Source: Streptomyces sp. TRM70350
GTDB lineage: Bacteria; Actinomycetota; Actinomycetes; Streptomycetales; Streptomycetaceae
Assembly (NCBI RefSeq): GCF_019219825.1
Contig: NZ_JAHUXH010000017.1
Coordinates: 1 to 64,000, forward strand
Reading direction: 5' to 3'
Length of the DNA: 64,000 nt
The notes below the pieces were generated by a model that was given only the letters and a program-made list of their open reading frames with translations, was not told the origin of the DNA and did not search any database. A program made the position numbers and the translations under genes. Of the stretch, positions 1 to 7,946 are shown piece by piece; position 1 is the first letter of the stretch; each line of letters starts with the position of its first letter.

Positions 1-5
1 CGGGA

Positions 6-53
6 CCTGTCGGGGCACCGCTCGGGCAACAGGGCGGGCGGTGCCCCGACAGG
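6..53. terminator. GC-rich inverted repeat (possible terminator)
   Basis: Two perfect 15-base arms (6-20 and 39-53, CCTGTCGGGGCACCG and its complement) are separated by 18 bases. It lies beyond the 3' end of the minus-strand oxidase remnant. A rho-independent terminator without a clear T tract is possible. The gene it served may lie outside the window. Confidence 0.5.
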
Positions 54-159
54 GCGCCGACAACCCTTCGCGACCACATTGGACGGACCTTTCCACGATC
101 CGACCTCACCGCGACGTCCGCGCAGACGCCGCACCGCATTCGTCCTCGTCGGCGCAATG

Positions 160-715
160 ATCGCGGACCCGATCGCGCACCCGGGCCAGCAGGGCGTCGG
201 CCAGGCGGGCGGTGCCGCCGTCGATCTCGTAGAAGCGGGTGCCGGGGGGATGAGCGCCAAGCCCATGAAGCTGTGCAGGAAAGCGAGCGGCAGCCGGGAC
301 GTGAGATTTTCCAGGGCGCCGAGCAGGTCGATCGTTGTTCGGATCGAGACGCGCGTGCTCGGACAGGAAGCGGTACATCGACCACTCACCGAACCGCTCG
401 GACCACACGGGCTCAGCCCGCCAGGCACTCGGGCAGAGGCTTGTAACACGCAGCCCGTCGGCGCCCTTGACGGAGAACTCGTCGCGGACCGGGGTCAAGG
501 CCTTGGCGAGGATCTGCGCGGGGGGACGTTCCACAAGTCCCGCGGGACACCGAAGGACCGGTTCACCGCACGCGGGTTCTTGACGTAGTCAGATCGCCCG
601 CATGCGGATGCCGTTGACGTACAGCCAGGTGCGGGCAGCCGGCTGGGCGTCGTGGTTCACATCGACGAGGTGGAACCGGCGGCGCTTCCGCAGCCCGCCG
701 GGACAAGCGAATGAG
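160..715 (-). pseudogene. Decayed flavin-dependent L-amino-acid oxidase / monoamine oxidase
   Basis: Pieces of one protein can be read on the minus strand in changing frames. They run in family order: RRRFHLVDVNHDAQPA and TWLYVNGIRMR (about 600-690), PPAQILAKALTPVRDEFSVK (about 475-530), ERFGEWSMYRFLSEHARL (about 350-400), IDLLGALENLTSRLPLAF (about 275-335, another frame) and TRFYEIDGGTARLADALL (about 190-245). These blocks resemble the central part of Streptomyces L-amino-acid oxidases, which deaminate amino acids with FAD. The N-terminal dinucleotide-binding domain and the C-terminal half are missing. At least two frameshifts and a stop near 589 make it non-functional. The family call rests on remembered motifs; L-amino-acid oxidase and a broader amine oxidase cannot be separated. 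Confidence 0.7.
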
Positions 716-1220
716 CCCCCCAGGAAGACGCGTCCATGACAAATGCGACCCCTGTGCGGGAGTCCAGAAGCACGCCACCACGCAGGTGGATTCGGCGAGT
801 TACGAGACCGGCACGTCACCCGGCCCGGGCGTGCCACGTTCTGTCGCGCCGCGTGCGGCTCGTCGTCGCGACGCCGGAGGGGTCGTTGAGGTTCTTCCGG
901 TTCTGTTGACAATTGAGGACGGTACTAAGGCACCCGGCATACGGCAAGGCATCAGCCCGCCAGGTTCCCGAGTCTCGCCGCAGGGCGGGAATCAGCGCTG
1001 ATCAGGAAACGACCGCCCCCTGCTCCCAGGTTGACATCAGTCGACGCGCTGGCGTGAATCGGTCGCATGCAGGGACGGTCAACCGTGACCCTGCGTCGGG
1101 GAACCCACTTGATCAAACAGATTGTCACATTCGGTCCGCGCACAGGTCTTGCCGCTCCTGGAGGCCCCTTCTAGCCTCACTGGGAACGCTCCCACCCACC
1201 GAAACGAGACCCCTCCCTCG
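716..1220. other. Intergenic stretch with no supportable gene
   Basis: No reading frame here has a convincing ribosome site, codon usage or recognisable domain. It probably combines decayed sequence upstream of the oxidase remnant with the promoter region of the lyase gene that starts at 1300. Confidence 0.5.
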
Positions 1221-1232
1221 TGCACGGTGTGG

Positions 1233-1250
1233 ATGAATCGTTTCATTCAC
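1233..1250. promoter_or_regulatory. Possible LacI-type operator upstream of the PL11 lyase
   Basis: The sequence TGAATCGTTTCATTCA is an interrupted palindrome (TGAAT and ATTCA arms) with a CGTTTC core half-site, about 50 bases before the lyase start. LacI-family repressors commonly bind such GAAAC/GTTTC half-sites. No LacI gene is adjacent, so any regulator would act in trans. Site function is inferred. Confidence 0.35.
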
Positions 1251-1299
1251 TTGTCGGGGACCACGCAAGTCCTTGCCCGCCCACGTGAAGGAGCCGCAC

Positions 1300-3618
1300 A
1301 TGTCCGTCCGAAGTCTGCGAAGAACCCGCGGGCCGGTCACGTTTTTGCTGGCGGTGTTGCTGGCCGCCGTCTCGCTGGTCGCGCTGCCCGCGTCCAGCGC
1401 GAGCGCGGCCGTGATCGACACGTCCGCCTACTATCAACTGGTCTCACGCCACAGCGGCAAGGCCATCGACATCTCAGAAGGCTCCACCGCCGACGGCGCC
1501 AAGGTCGTCCAGTGGACCCCTGGAAGCGCCGCCAACCAGCAGTTCCAGTTCGTCGATTCGGGCAACGGGTACTACCGGATCAAGGCCCGGCACAGTGGCA
1601 AGGTGCTCGACGTCGAGGGCTGGTCCACGGCCAACGGCGCGAACGTGCTGCAGTGGACGGACAACAACGCCGTCAACCAGCAGTTCCGCGTGGTCGACAT
1701 CGACAGCCAGTATGTGCAGCTGATCAACCGCAACAGCGGCAAGGCTCTGGACGTCTGGGAGCGGTCGACGGACGACGGTGCCCGGATCTCGCAGTACGAC
1801 GACATCGACGGCTTCAATCAGCAGTGGCGGCTGGTCAAGGTCGGCGGCGGCACCGCCCCGGATCCCGATCCGCCGGTCGGTGAGGCCCTGCAGATGGAGG
1901 ACCTGAACCGGGGCCTGGTCTCGGTGCGTTCGGGCTCGAACAATCTGGTGTCCTGGCGGCTTTTGGGCACCGAGAGCTACGACACGGCGTTCAACGTGTA
2001 CCGCAACGGCACGAAGGTGAACGGCTCGCCGGTCACCAACTCCACCAACTACCTGGACAACGGCGCCCCTTCGGACGCCTCGTACACCGTGCGCGCGGTG
2101 GTGAACGGCACGGAGCAGCCGGCTTCGGAGTCCTCGCTGCGTTTCACCGGCGGCAACTACCTTGACGTGCCGCTGTCTTCGCCCGGTTCGGGTTACACAC
2201 CGGTGGAGGCGAGCCCGGGTGACGTGGACGGCGACGGGCAGTACGAGCTGATCGTCAAGTGGGACCCGAACAACGCGAAGGACAACTCGCAGTCCGGCGT
2301 GACCGGCAACGTCTACATCGACGCCTACCGGCTGGGCGGCCAGCGGCTGTGGCGCATCGATCTCGGCCGCAACATCCGGGCCGGGGCGCACTACACCCAG
2401 TTCCAGGTGTACGACTACGACGGCGACGGCCGGGCCGAGGTGGCCATGAAGACGGCGGACGCCACGCGCGACGGCCGGGGCACGGTCATCGGCAACGCGA
2501 GCGCGGACCACCGCAACTCCAGCGGCTACATCCTGGCCGGGCCCGAGTACCTGACCATGTTCAACGGTCTGACCGGCGCCGCGATGTCCACCGTCACCTA
2601 CGACCCGCCGCGCGGCAACGTCTCCTCCTGGGGCGACAACTACGGCAACCGCGCGGACCGCTTCCTGGCCGGCACCGCCTACCTCGACGGACAGCGCCCG
2701 TCCCTGATCATGGCCCGCGGCTACTACACCCGCGCCGTCATCGCCGCCTGGGACTTCCGCAACGGGCAGCTCGTCAAGCGCTGGACGTTCGACTCCAACT
2801 CCTCCGGCAACGGCGCCGCGTACGGCCAGGGCAACCACCAGCTGTCCATCGCCGACGTCGACGCCGACGGCCGCCAGGAAATCGTCTACGGCTCCGCGAC
2901 CATCGACGACAACGGCCGCCTGATGTATGCCACGGGCTTCGGCCACGGCGACGCCCTGCACGTCGGCGACTTCGTGCCCAACCGCACCGGCCTGGAGGTC
3001 TTCACCATCCACGAGGCGAGCAACCAGCCCGGCTCCGACCTCCACGACGCCCGCACCGGACAGGTCATCCACCGCACCCCCACCAGTGGCACCGAGGGAC
3101 CGGGCCGCGGCGTGGCCGGTGACATCTACGCCGGCAACGCGGGCGCCGAGTTCTGGGGCTCCGGACCGAACATGAGCAACCTGCGCAACTCCTCCGGCGG
3201 CAACGTCGGCCGCAACCCGTCCTCGGCGAACTTCCTCGCCTGGTGGGACGCCGACCCGGTGCGCGAACTGCTGAACGGCACCCAGATCGACAAGTACGGC
3301 ACCGGCGGCGACACCCGGCTGCTCACCGGCAGCGGCGTCGCCTCCAGCAACGGCACCAAATCCACCCCGGTGCTCTCGGGTGACCTCTTCGGCGACTGGC
3401 GTGAGGAAGTCATCTGGCGCCACTCCGGCAACAACGCCCTGCGCATCTACGCCACGTCCACCCCCACGACCACCAAACTGCACACCCTGGCCCACGACGC
3501 CCAGTACCGCGTCGCACTGGCCTGGCAGAACACCGCCTACAACCAGCCGCCCCACCCGAGCTACTTCCTCGGGGCCGGCATGACCCGCCCGCCGCAGCCC
3601 AACATCTACGTGCGCTGA
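1300..3618 (+). CDS. Secreted rhamnogalacturonan lyase (PL11) with N-terminal ricin-type CBM13
   Basis: Predicted to cleave the rhamnogalacturonan I backbone of pectin by beta-elimination outside the cell. The 772-residue product starts with a Sec signal (about 1-37: Arg-rich start, long hydrophobic core, then SASAA). Residues about 38-180 form a ricin B-type beta-trefoil with three NQQF/NQQW repeats. After a Pro/Asp-rich linker (about 181-194), the rest is a PL11 (YesW/YesX-like) propeller with several DxDGDG-type calcium loops such as DVDGDG and DYDGDG. The ATG at 1300 is chosen over a TTG at 1273 because GAAGGAG lies 8 bases upstream and the signal peptide begins there. It stands alone, with a terminator-like hairpin behind it. 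The choice between PL11 and related pectin lyases rests on overall motif pattern. Confidence 0.88.
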   Translation: MSVRSLRRTRGPVTFLLAVLLAAVSLVALPASSASAAVIDTSAYYQLVSRHSGKAIDISEGSTADGAKVVQWTPGSAANQQFQFVDSGNGYYRIKARHSGKVLDVEGWSTANGANVLQWTDNNAVNQQFRVVDIDSQYVQLINRNSGKALDVWERSTDDGARISQYDDIDGFNQQWRLVKVGGGTAPDPDPPVGEALQMEDLNRGLVSVRSGSNNLVSWRLLGTESYDTAFNVYRNGTKVNGSPVTNSTNYLDNGAPSDASYTVRAVVNGTEQPASESSLRFTGGNYLDVPLSSPGSGYTPVEASPGDVDGDGQYELIVKWDPNNAKDNSQSGVTGNVYIDAYRLGGQRLWRIDLGRNIRAGAHYTQFQVYDYDGDGRAEVAMKTADATRDGRGTVIGNASADHRNSSGYILAGPEYLTMFNGLTGAAMSTVTYDPPRGNVSSWGDNYGNRADRFLAGTAYLDGQRPSLIMARGYYTRAVIAAWDFRNGQLVKRWTFDSNSSGNGAAYGQGNHQLSIADVDADGRQEIVYGSATIDDNGRLMYATGFGHGDALHVGDFVPNRTGLEVFTIHEASNQPGSDLHDARTGQVIHRTPTSGTEGPGRGVAGDIYAGNAGAEFWGSGPNMSNLRNSSGGNVGRNPSSANFLAWWDADPVRELLNGTQIDKYGTGGDTRLLTGSGVASSNGTKSTPVLSGDLFGDWREEVIWRHSGNNALRIYATSTPTTTKLHTLAHDAQYRVALAWQNTAYNQPPHPSYFLGAGMTRPPQPNIYVR

Positions 3619-3651
3619 CGGCACCCCGTCGGCACGCGGGAAGGAACAACA

Positions 3652-3690
3652 CCTCAAGGCCGGCCGGGACGGCCCCGGCTGGCCTCGAGG
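3652..3690 (+). terminator. Terminator hairpin after the PL11 lyase
   Basis: CCTCAAGGCC (3652-3661) pairs with GGCCTCGAGG (3681-3690) with one mismatch. An inner GCCGGG/CCCGGC pair extends the stem. It lies 34 bases after the lyase stop codon. Confidence 0.65.
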
Positions 3691-3901
3691 TCCCTGGACC
3701 AACGACGAAGGTGAATGTGAACAGGGGACGACAACACCCACATCGTCTCTCACCGACACCTGCGCCAACGGCAAGGGAGTCCCCACGGTGCCGATGCGAC
3801 GCATACGGAGCTGGAACGGCTTCCGGTAGTGAGCTGACCCCGGTTTCGTGGAGTCCCTGAAGCCAGGCTTATGATCCTGGCCCGAAGGAGAACCACGAGC
3901 T

Positions 3902-4219
3902 GTGCCGGCACCACATAAGTACCCCGACACCGACGAGCTCCGCGAGCGGGCCGCCCGCGAGTTCCGCACCACCGGCCGCCCGGTCGCGCATGTCGCCCGG
4001 GATCTCGGCATCCACAAAGAAGCCCTCAGGCAGTGGGTCCGCCAGGCCGAAGCCGATACCGGTGACCGTGACGATCGGCTGACCACGGCTGAACACGAGG
4101 AGCTGAAGCGACTCCGCAGGGAGAACGCGGAGTTGAAGCGGGCGAATGAGATCCTGAAAGCCGCGTCGGTGTTTTTTGCCCAGGAGATCGACCGTCCCCG
4201 GACGAGGCCGAGCAAGTGA
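3902..4219 (+). CDS. IS3-family transposase OrfA (helix-turn-helix subunit)
   Basis: This 105-residue protein binds the ends of its IS and is normally joined to OrfB by programmed frameshifting. It has an HTH_Tnp_1 region (VAHVARDLGIHKEALRQWV, residues about 29-47) and a leucine-zipper-like C-terminal helix (ELKRLRRENAELKRANEIL). Length is normal for OrfA. The start is a GTG at 3902 behind AGGAG. It is probably intact, but its OrfB partner just downstream is broken, so it has no active transposase to work with. Confidence 0.85.
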   Translation: MPAPHKYPDTDELRERAAREFRTTGRPVAHVARDLGIHKEALRQWVRQAEADTGDRDDRLTTAEHEELKRLRRENAELKRANEILKAASVFFAQEIDRPRTRPSK

Positions 4220-4935
4220 TCGACCACCTGCGCGAGAAGAGTCTCGGGGTCGATCCCGTCTGCCGGGTGCTGGAGCTGCCGCCGTCAACGTACTTCGCCC
4301 GCAAAAAGCGGCCGAAGTCAGCTCGCCGGCTGTGCGGGACGAGCAGCTAATGCCGCTGACCGAGCAGGTCCATGCCGAGTCGGGCGGCACCTATGGTGCC
4401 CGCCGGATCACCCGCGCGCTCAGACGCAAGGGCGTCGTCGTGGCCCGCTCTACGGGCGAGCGGCTGATGGCCGAGCTGGGCCTGGAGGGCGTTACCCGAG
4501 GTCAGCGGCGTCGGACCACTGTCCCCGAGCCGCCGGCGCTCCGCCCGCCGGACCTGGTCGACCGGGACTTCACCGCGAGCCGTCCCGATCAGCTGTGCGT
4601 GGCGGACATGACGTATGTGCGTGCCTGGTCGGGCTGGGTGTATGTGGCGATCGTCCTGGACGGGTACTCGCGATGATCGTCGGCTGGCAGGTAGCAAGCC
4701 ACATGCGGACCGAACTCCCGCTGGACGCGCTGGAGATGGCACTGTGGCGGAGACGGGTCAAGAAGGGCTCCGGGCTCGGCTCGCCGAGATCGGCGCTGCC
4801 GCATCGGTCGGCTCGTTGCGGACAGCACGACAAGGCGATGGCCGAGGCCCTGAACGGCACCTTCAAGGCCGAGCTGATCGATATGCAAGGCCCCTGGAAG
4901 GGCTTCGACCAAGCAACAACGCCATGGACGTGCGG
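4217..4935 (+). pseudogene. IS3-family transposase OrfB, several frameshifts and a deletion
   Basis: Reading passes through at least three frames. VIDHLREKSLGVDPVCRVLE begins at about 4217. The frame then changes to one carrying SGGTYGARRITRALRRKGVV, and DQLCVADMTYVRAWSGWVYV of the rve integrase core, which stops at 4676. The next frame continues with IVGWQVASHMRTELPLDALE and, after a deletion, MAEALNGTFKAELIDMQGPW. The first catalytic Asp lies in ADMTYV. The HHSDRGSQYTS block with the second Asp is missing, so the enzyme must be inactive. Confidence 0.8.
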
Positions 4936-5049
4936 GCGGATCCCGTGGGCTCAGGACCGAGCATCCGGTGCCGGTGCTCGCGGGGCTGGGCCGACGGCAC
5001 ATGTATGCGCTGTCGGCCCAGCCGCACTCCTCACCTGCTGCTGTCTTGA

Positions 5050-6189
5050 TCAGAGGTTCAGCAGGTGTGCCGCGTTGCGGTGTGCGATGCGTTTGAGGTC
5101 GGGGCGGGAGAACGGCGCTGTGCGGAGGAACTCGACTGCCTCGGCGGTTGATTCGTAGGGGTAGTCGACGGCGAACAGCAGCCGGTCGGCGCCGATGGCG
5201 TGGACGGCTCCGAGGAGGGCCGCGTGGGAGAAGACGCCGCTGGTGGTCGCGTAGAGGTTGTGCCGCAGGTAGTGGGAGGGCAGGTGTCGTGGCCTGCTCT
5301 TGGGGTCGGCCTGGTGGTAGCGGCTGTCGAGCCGGGCCAGCTGGAAAGGCAGCAGTTCTCCCATGTGCCCCAGCGTCACCGAGGCCCCGGGGAACTCGTC
5401 GAACACTCCACCGTAGATCAGGCGAAGTGCGTGGGCGCCGACCTGCGCTGTCCATCCCCAGGACGGCCCGCTCAGCACGGGATGCCCCTGGAACACCCGC
5501 CACTGATCGGCGGGGAAGAGCGCGGGATGGAGGTAGAGGGTCACGCCGAGCCGTTCGAGTTCGGCCCACACGGGCCGGAACTGCGGCTCGTCGAGGTAGT
5601 GGCCCTGAACGTGGTCGTTGTGCAGGACTCCCTTGAGGCCGAGTTGCTCCACCGCCCGGCGCAGCTCGGCCACGGCGGCCTTCGGATCCTGCAACGGCAG
5701 GGTGGCGAAGCCGGCGAACCGTGTCGGGTGGGCGGCGACCACGTCGGCCAGGCGGTCGTTGACCCGGCGGGCCGTGGCCACGGCCTCGGAGGGGTCCTCC
5801 ATGGCCTCCACGCCGGGTGAGGTGAGCGACAGGACCTGCATGTCCACGCCATGCTCGTCCATGTCCGCCAGCCGCAACTCCGTGAAGTCGGCTAGCCGGC
5901 GCCCCCACTCTTCCCCCCAGCCGGGAGGCATCCAGGCTTCGCCCGGCCACGGGATCAGCTCCGGAACGGAGAACGCCTCTTCGATCGCGATCACCTTCAT
6001 GCCGCGCCCCGGGCGGCCGGTGGCGGTCCCGGCCGACGTGGAGGTGGCGGCCTGGGCGGCGGCGGAGGGGGCCGCGAGGGCTGCCGTGCCGGCGGTGGCG
6101 CCGGCCGCGGCGGCCAGCAGACGCCGCCGCGAGGTGCCCGCGGCGAGGGGAGATTCAGACGATCCTGTCGTCAACGTCCTGCCTTCCAT
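5050..6189 (-). CDS. Exported amidohydrolase-2 family protein (ACMSD / resorcylate-decarboxylase-like)
   Basis: A TIM-barrel metalloenzyme of the amidohydrolase-related family, which includes aminocarboxymuconate-semialdehyde and 2,6-dihydroxybenzoate decarboxylases and related hydrolases. The 379-residue protein has a Tat signal (SRRRLLAAAAG, about residues 20-30). The mature part begins MKVIAIEEAFSVPEL, where the usual N-terminal HxH metal motif is replaced by the IEEAF variant seen in dihydroxybenzoate-decarboxylase-like members. Later motifs are YLHPALFP, LGHMGELLPF and DYPYES. Export is unusual for decarboxylases of this family. The ATG at 6189 has no clear ribosome site; a TTG at 6174 behind GGAAGG is a good alternative. 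It is divergent from a marR gene with an operator between them, so the substrate may be an aromatic acid sensed by that regulator. Substrate unknown. Confidence 0.8.
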   Translation of the reverse strand: MEGRTLTTGSSESPLAAGTSRRRLLAAAAGATAGTAALAAPSAAAQAATSTSAGTATGRPGRGMKVIAIEEAFSVPELIPWPGEAWMPPGWGEEWGRRLADFTELRLADMDEHGVDMQVLSLTSPGVEAMEDPSEAVATARRVNDRLADVVAAHPTRFAGFATLPLQDPKAAVAELRRAVEQLGLKGVLHNDHVQGHYLDEPQFRPVWAELERLGVTLYLHPALFPADQWRVFQGHPVLSGPSWGWTAQVGAHALRLIYGGVFDEFPGASVTLGHMGELLPFQLARLDSRYHQADPKSRPRHLPSHYLRHNLYATTSGVFSHAALLGAVHAIGADRLLFAVDYPYESTAEAVEFLRTAPFSRPDLKRIAHRNAAHLLNL

Positions 6190-6239
6190 CGGTGTATGGG
6201 AATCGGGGGCATGGGGCTGGGGATCGATCCCAGCCCACC

Positions 6240-6269
6240 ATTAGGTAGCCTAATCGTAGGCTACCTAAT
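6240..6269. promoter_or_regulatory. MarR-type operator: perfect 13-base inverted repeat
   Basis: ATTAGGTAGCCTA (6240-6252) and its exact complement (6257-6269) are separated by ATCG. Each arm is itself a near-perfect palindrome (TTAGG-TAG-CCTAA type), so two adjacent dimer sites may exist. It lies between the divergent amidohydrolase and marR genes, the usual place for a MarR operator, and probably controls both. Confidence 0.8.
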
Positions 6270-6373
6270 GAAGGATGATCTGGGAAGCTCCGTGATGTTG
6301 GGCACCAGGCCTGACCGGCTTACGATCGGCAGACCGCGCCGAACCGACCGTCCCGCCGTGAAAGCAGAACCGC

Positions 6374-6850
6374 ATGTCCTCCTCCCTGTCTGAATCCGAG
6401 CCGCTCATCCGGCTGCTGTGGCGCGCACACAACTGGTTCCGAGCCGCCCTGACCACCGCGTTCGAGAACCAGGAAGACGGGCCGGCCGTCAGTGCGGCAC
6501 ACGTGACCCTGCTCAGTCAGCTCCCGTCAGAAGGGGCGAGCATCGCCGAGCTGGCCCGGCGTCTGGGCGTCAGCGCCCCGACCGCGCACCAGTGGGTCCA
6601 TGAACTCGTCGCCCTGGGAGTGGTGACCGTGGAGAGCGATCCGCAGTCCGCCCGGTCGAAGCTCGTACTCCTCACGGCGGCCGGTGTCCGGCGCCGCGCG
6701 GAGACGATGCAGATCCTGGCCGGGATCGAAGCCGCGCTCGCCGAACGCGTCGGTGCGGATACCGTCACCGCACTACGGGCCGCACTGGAGGAACCGTGGG
6801 GATCTCCGGAATCGGCGGTGGCGGAACTCCCCGACCTTTCCACCCCGTAA
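6374..6850 (+). CDS. MarR-family transcriptional regulator
   Basis: This 158-residue winged-helix protein is probably a repressor that releases DNA on binding a small ligand. The HTH is ASIAELARRLGVSAPTAHQW (about residues 56-75). The wing follows with VTVESDPQSARSKLVLLT, then helices for dimerisation (AAGVRRRAETMQILAGIEAA). Length is typical. It is divergent from the exported amidohydrolase at 5050-6189 and the 30-base palindrome at 6240-6269 lies between them, so autoregulation and control of the amidohydrolase are likely. The start at 6374 follows a weak ribosome site. The ligand is not predictable. Confidence 0.9.
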   Translation: MSSSLSESEPLIRLLWRAHNWFRAALTTAFENQEDGPAVSAAHVTLLSQLPSEGASIAELARRLGVSAPTAHQWVHELVALGVVTVESDPQSARSKLVLLTAAGVRRRAETMQILAGIEAALAERVGADTVTALRAALEEPWGSPESAVAELPDLSTP

Positions 6851-6984
6851 CGCTGTTGGCTCCCGGGCGCAGTGGCCGGTACCTCCCCGGGCGGCAGGCG
6901 CAGGGCCACCACGCGCGGACCGCATGACCGGTCCGGCAGGAACCTGCACGGCAGAACGCCGCGTACATCGCCTCAGCGGCTCAG

Positions 6985-7150
6985 TCAGACGTGACCCGCA
7001 CCGAGCCGCCCTTCCAGCTCCAGGGCTCGTACCGCAACATGAACAAGATCGCCCAGCGCGTCCAGCCGGTCATGAACACCACCGAACTGTCGGCGCTGAT
7101 CGACGACCCCTACCGGGCCGAGACCCAGACCCTCACCATCGGCGCCGAGG
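6985..7150 (+). pseudogene. C-terminal fragment of a DUF3686-type DNA-repair ATPase
   Basis: About 55 codons (QLQGSYRNMNKIAQRVQPVM, then LSALIDDPYRAETQTLTIGA) resemble the extreme C-terminus of large actinobacterial AAA ATPases annotated as DUF3686/DNA-repair ATPases, where such a block precedes the stop. Everything upstream is missing. At about 7150 the sequence changes directly into an unrelated gene fragment. The family call is from memory. Confidence 0.5.
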
Positions 7151-7153
7151 CGA

Positions 7154-7667
7154 CGAACCCGGTGTCGGCTGCGCCAGGCGGCTGCACGTGCTGCGCCGCT
7201 CCGGCTACCCGCTCACCGACGCCCAGGCGGACCGCTACGTACACGAACAGCGGACCAGCGCCCGCCTGGTCGGCCTCGACCCGGACGCCGTACCGGCCGA
7301 CCGGGCCGAACTGGCCGCCTACTTCGAGAAGGTACGCCCCGAACTCGCCGCCGGGCCCGAGGCCAGGGACGTCGACGCCTTCCTGCGCCGCCCGCCGACA
7401 CCCCCGGCGCTGACACCCGCGCGCGAGCTGCTGTGGCGCCGGGTCGCCGGGCTGGCGTACGCCTCCCTGCCGTCGTACGCCCACGCGTTGTACGGCCGTC
7501 CCGTCCCCGCGCCCGACGTCGTCACCCACCGCCTGCGCCGCACCGGCACCCTGCTGCGCGCGATCCCGGCGCGGGTGCGGTGGCAACGTCCGCCGAAGCA
7601 CATCCTGCGCGCCATGTCCCGACTCGGCCCGGCCGCCCGCCCGGCACCGTACGAACTCGAACCATAG
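7154..7667 (+). pseudogene. N-terminally truncated DUF2236 (MpaB-like oxygenase) gene
   Basis: About 170 codons match the C-terminal half of DUF2236 / ER-bound-oxygenase proteins: RSGYPLTDAQADRYVHEQ, LVGLDPDAVPADRAELAAYF, then the arginine-rich tail ending at 7667. The N-terminal part with the haem-ligand region is absent, no start codon with a ribosome site precedes it, and it is joined to a different gene's tail at about 7150. It is probably non-functional debris from a deletion. Confidence 0.65.
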
Positions 7668-7946
7668 GTCGCCTTACTGGACGGACCCAGGGGAGGGCGC
7701 GGCTCACAGCGACGGGGTGTGAAGTGCCGCAGGTCCCTGGGCCGCACCAGGTGCTGGAGGACAACAGGCACCATCCACCGCCGGTCCCGGACATCGTCGA
7801 CATCGCGCCGACATCGGCCTCACCTGCCGCCGGACGTCGGCGCCGACCTCCCTGGAGCAACTCGGCCGGGGGGCAGGAGGCGGCGGAGACGTACCACAGC
7901 CGGGACCGCTCTGGCCGACCCGCAACAGTGCGTGTTACCAAGAACC

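Larger units (their letters stand above)
3829..4935 (+). mobile_element. IS3-family insertion sequence, degenerate, right end lost
   Basis: The left end appears to be at about 3829, where TGAGCTGACCCCGGTTTC resembles an IS3-family terminal repeat. It is followed by orfA and by fragments of orfB. No matching right terminal repeat was found. Recognisable transposase sequence ends near 4930, 120 bases before the amidohydrolase gene. The element looks immobile and has probably suffered internal deletion. Confidence 0.75.

Noticed and set aside
1474..4227. 917-codon minus-strand frame
   Set aside because: It lies opposite the PL11 lyase and IS3 orfA, has Val/Gly/Asp-rich shadow composition and no domain.
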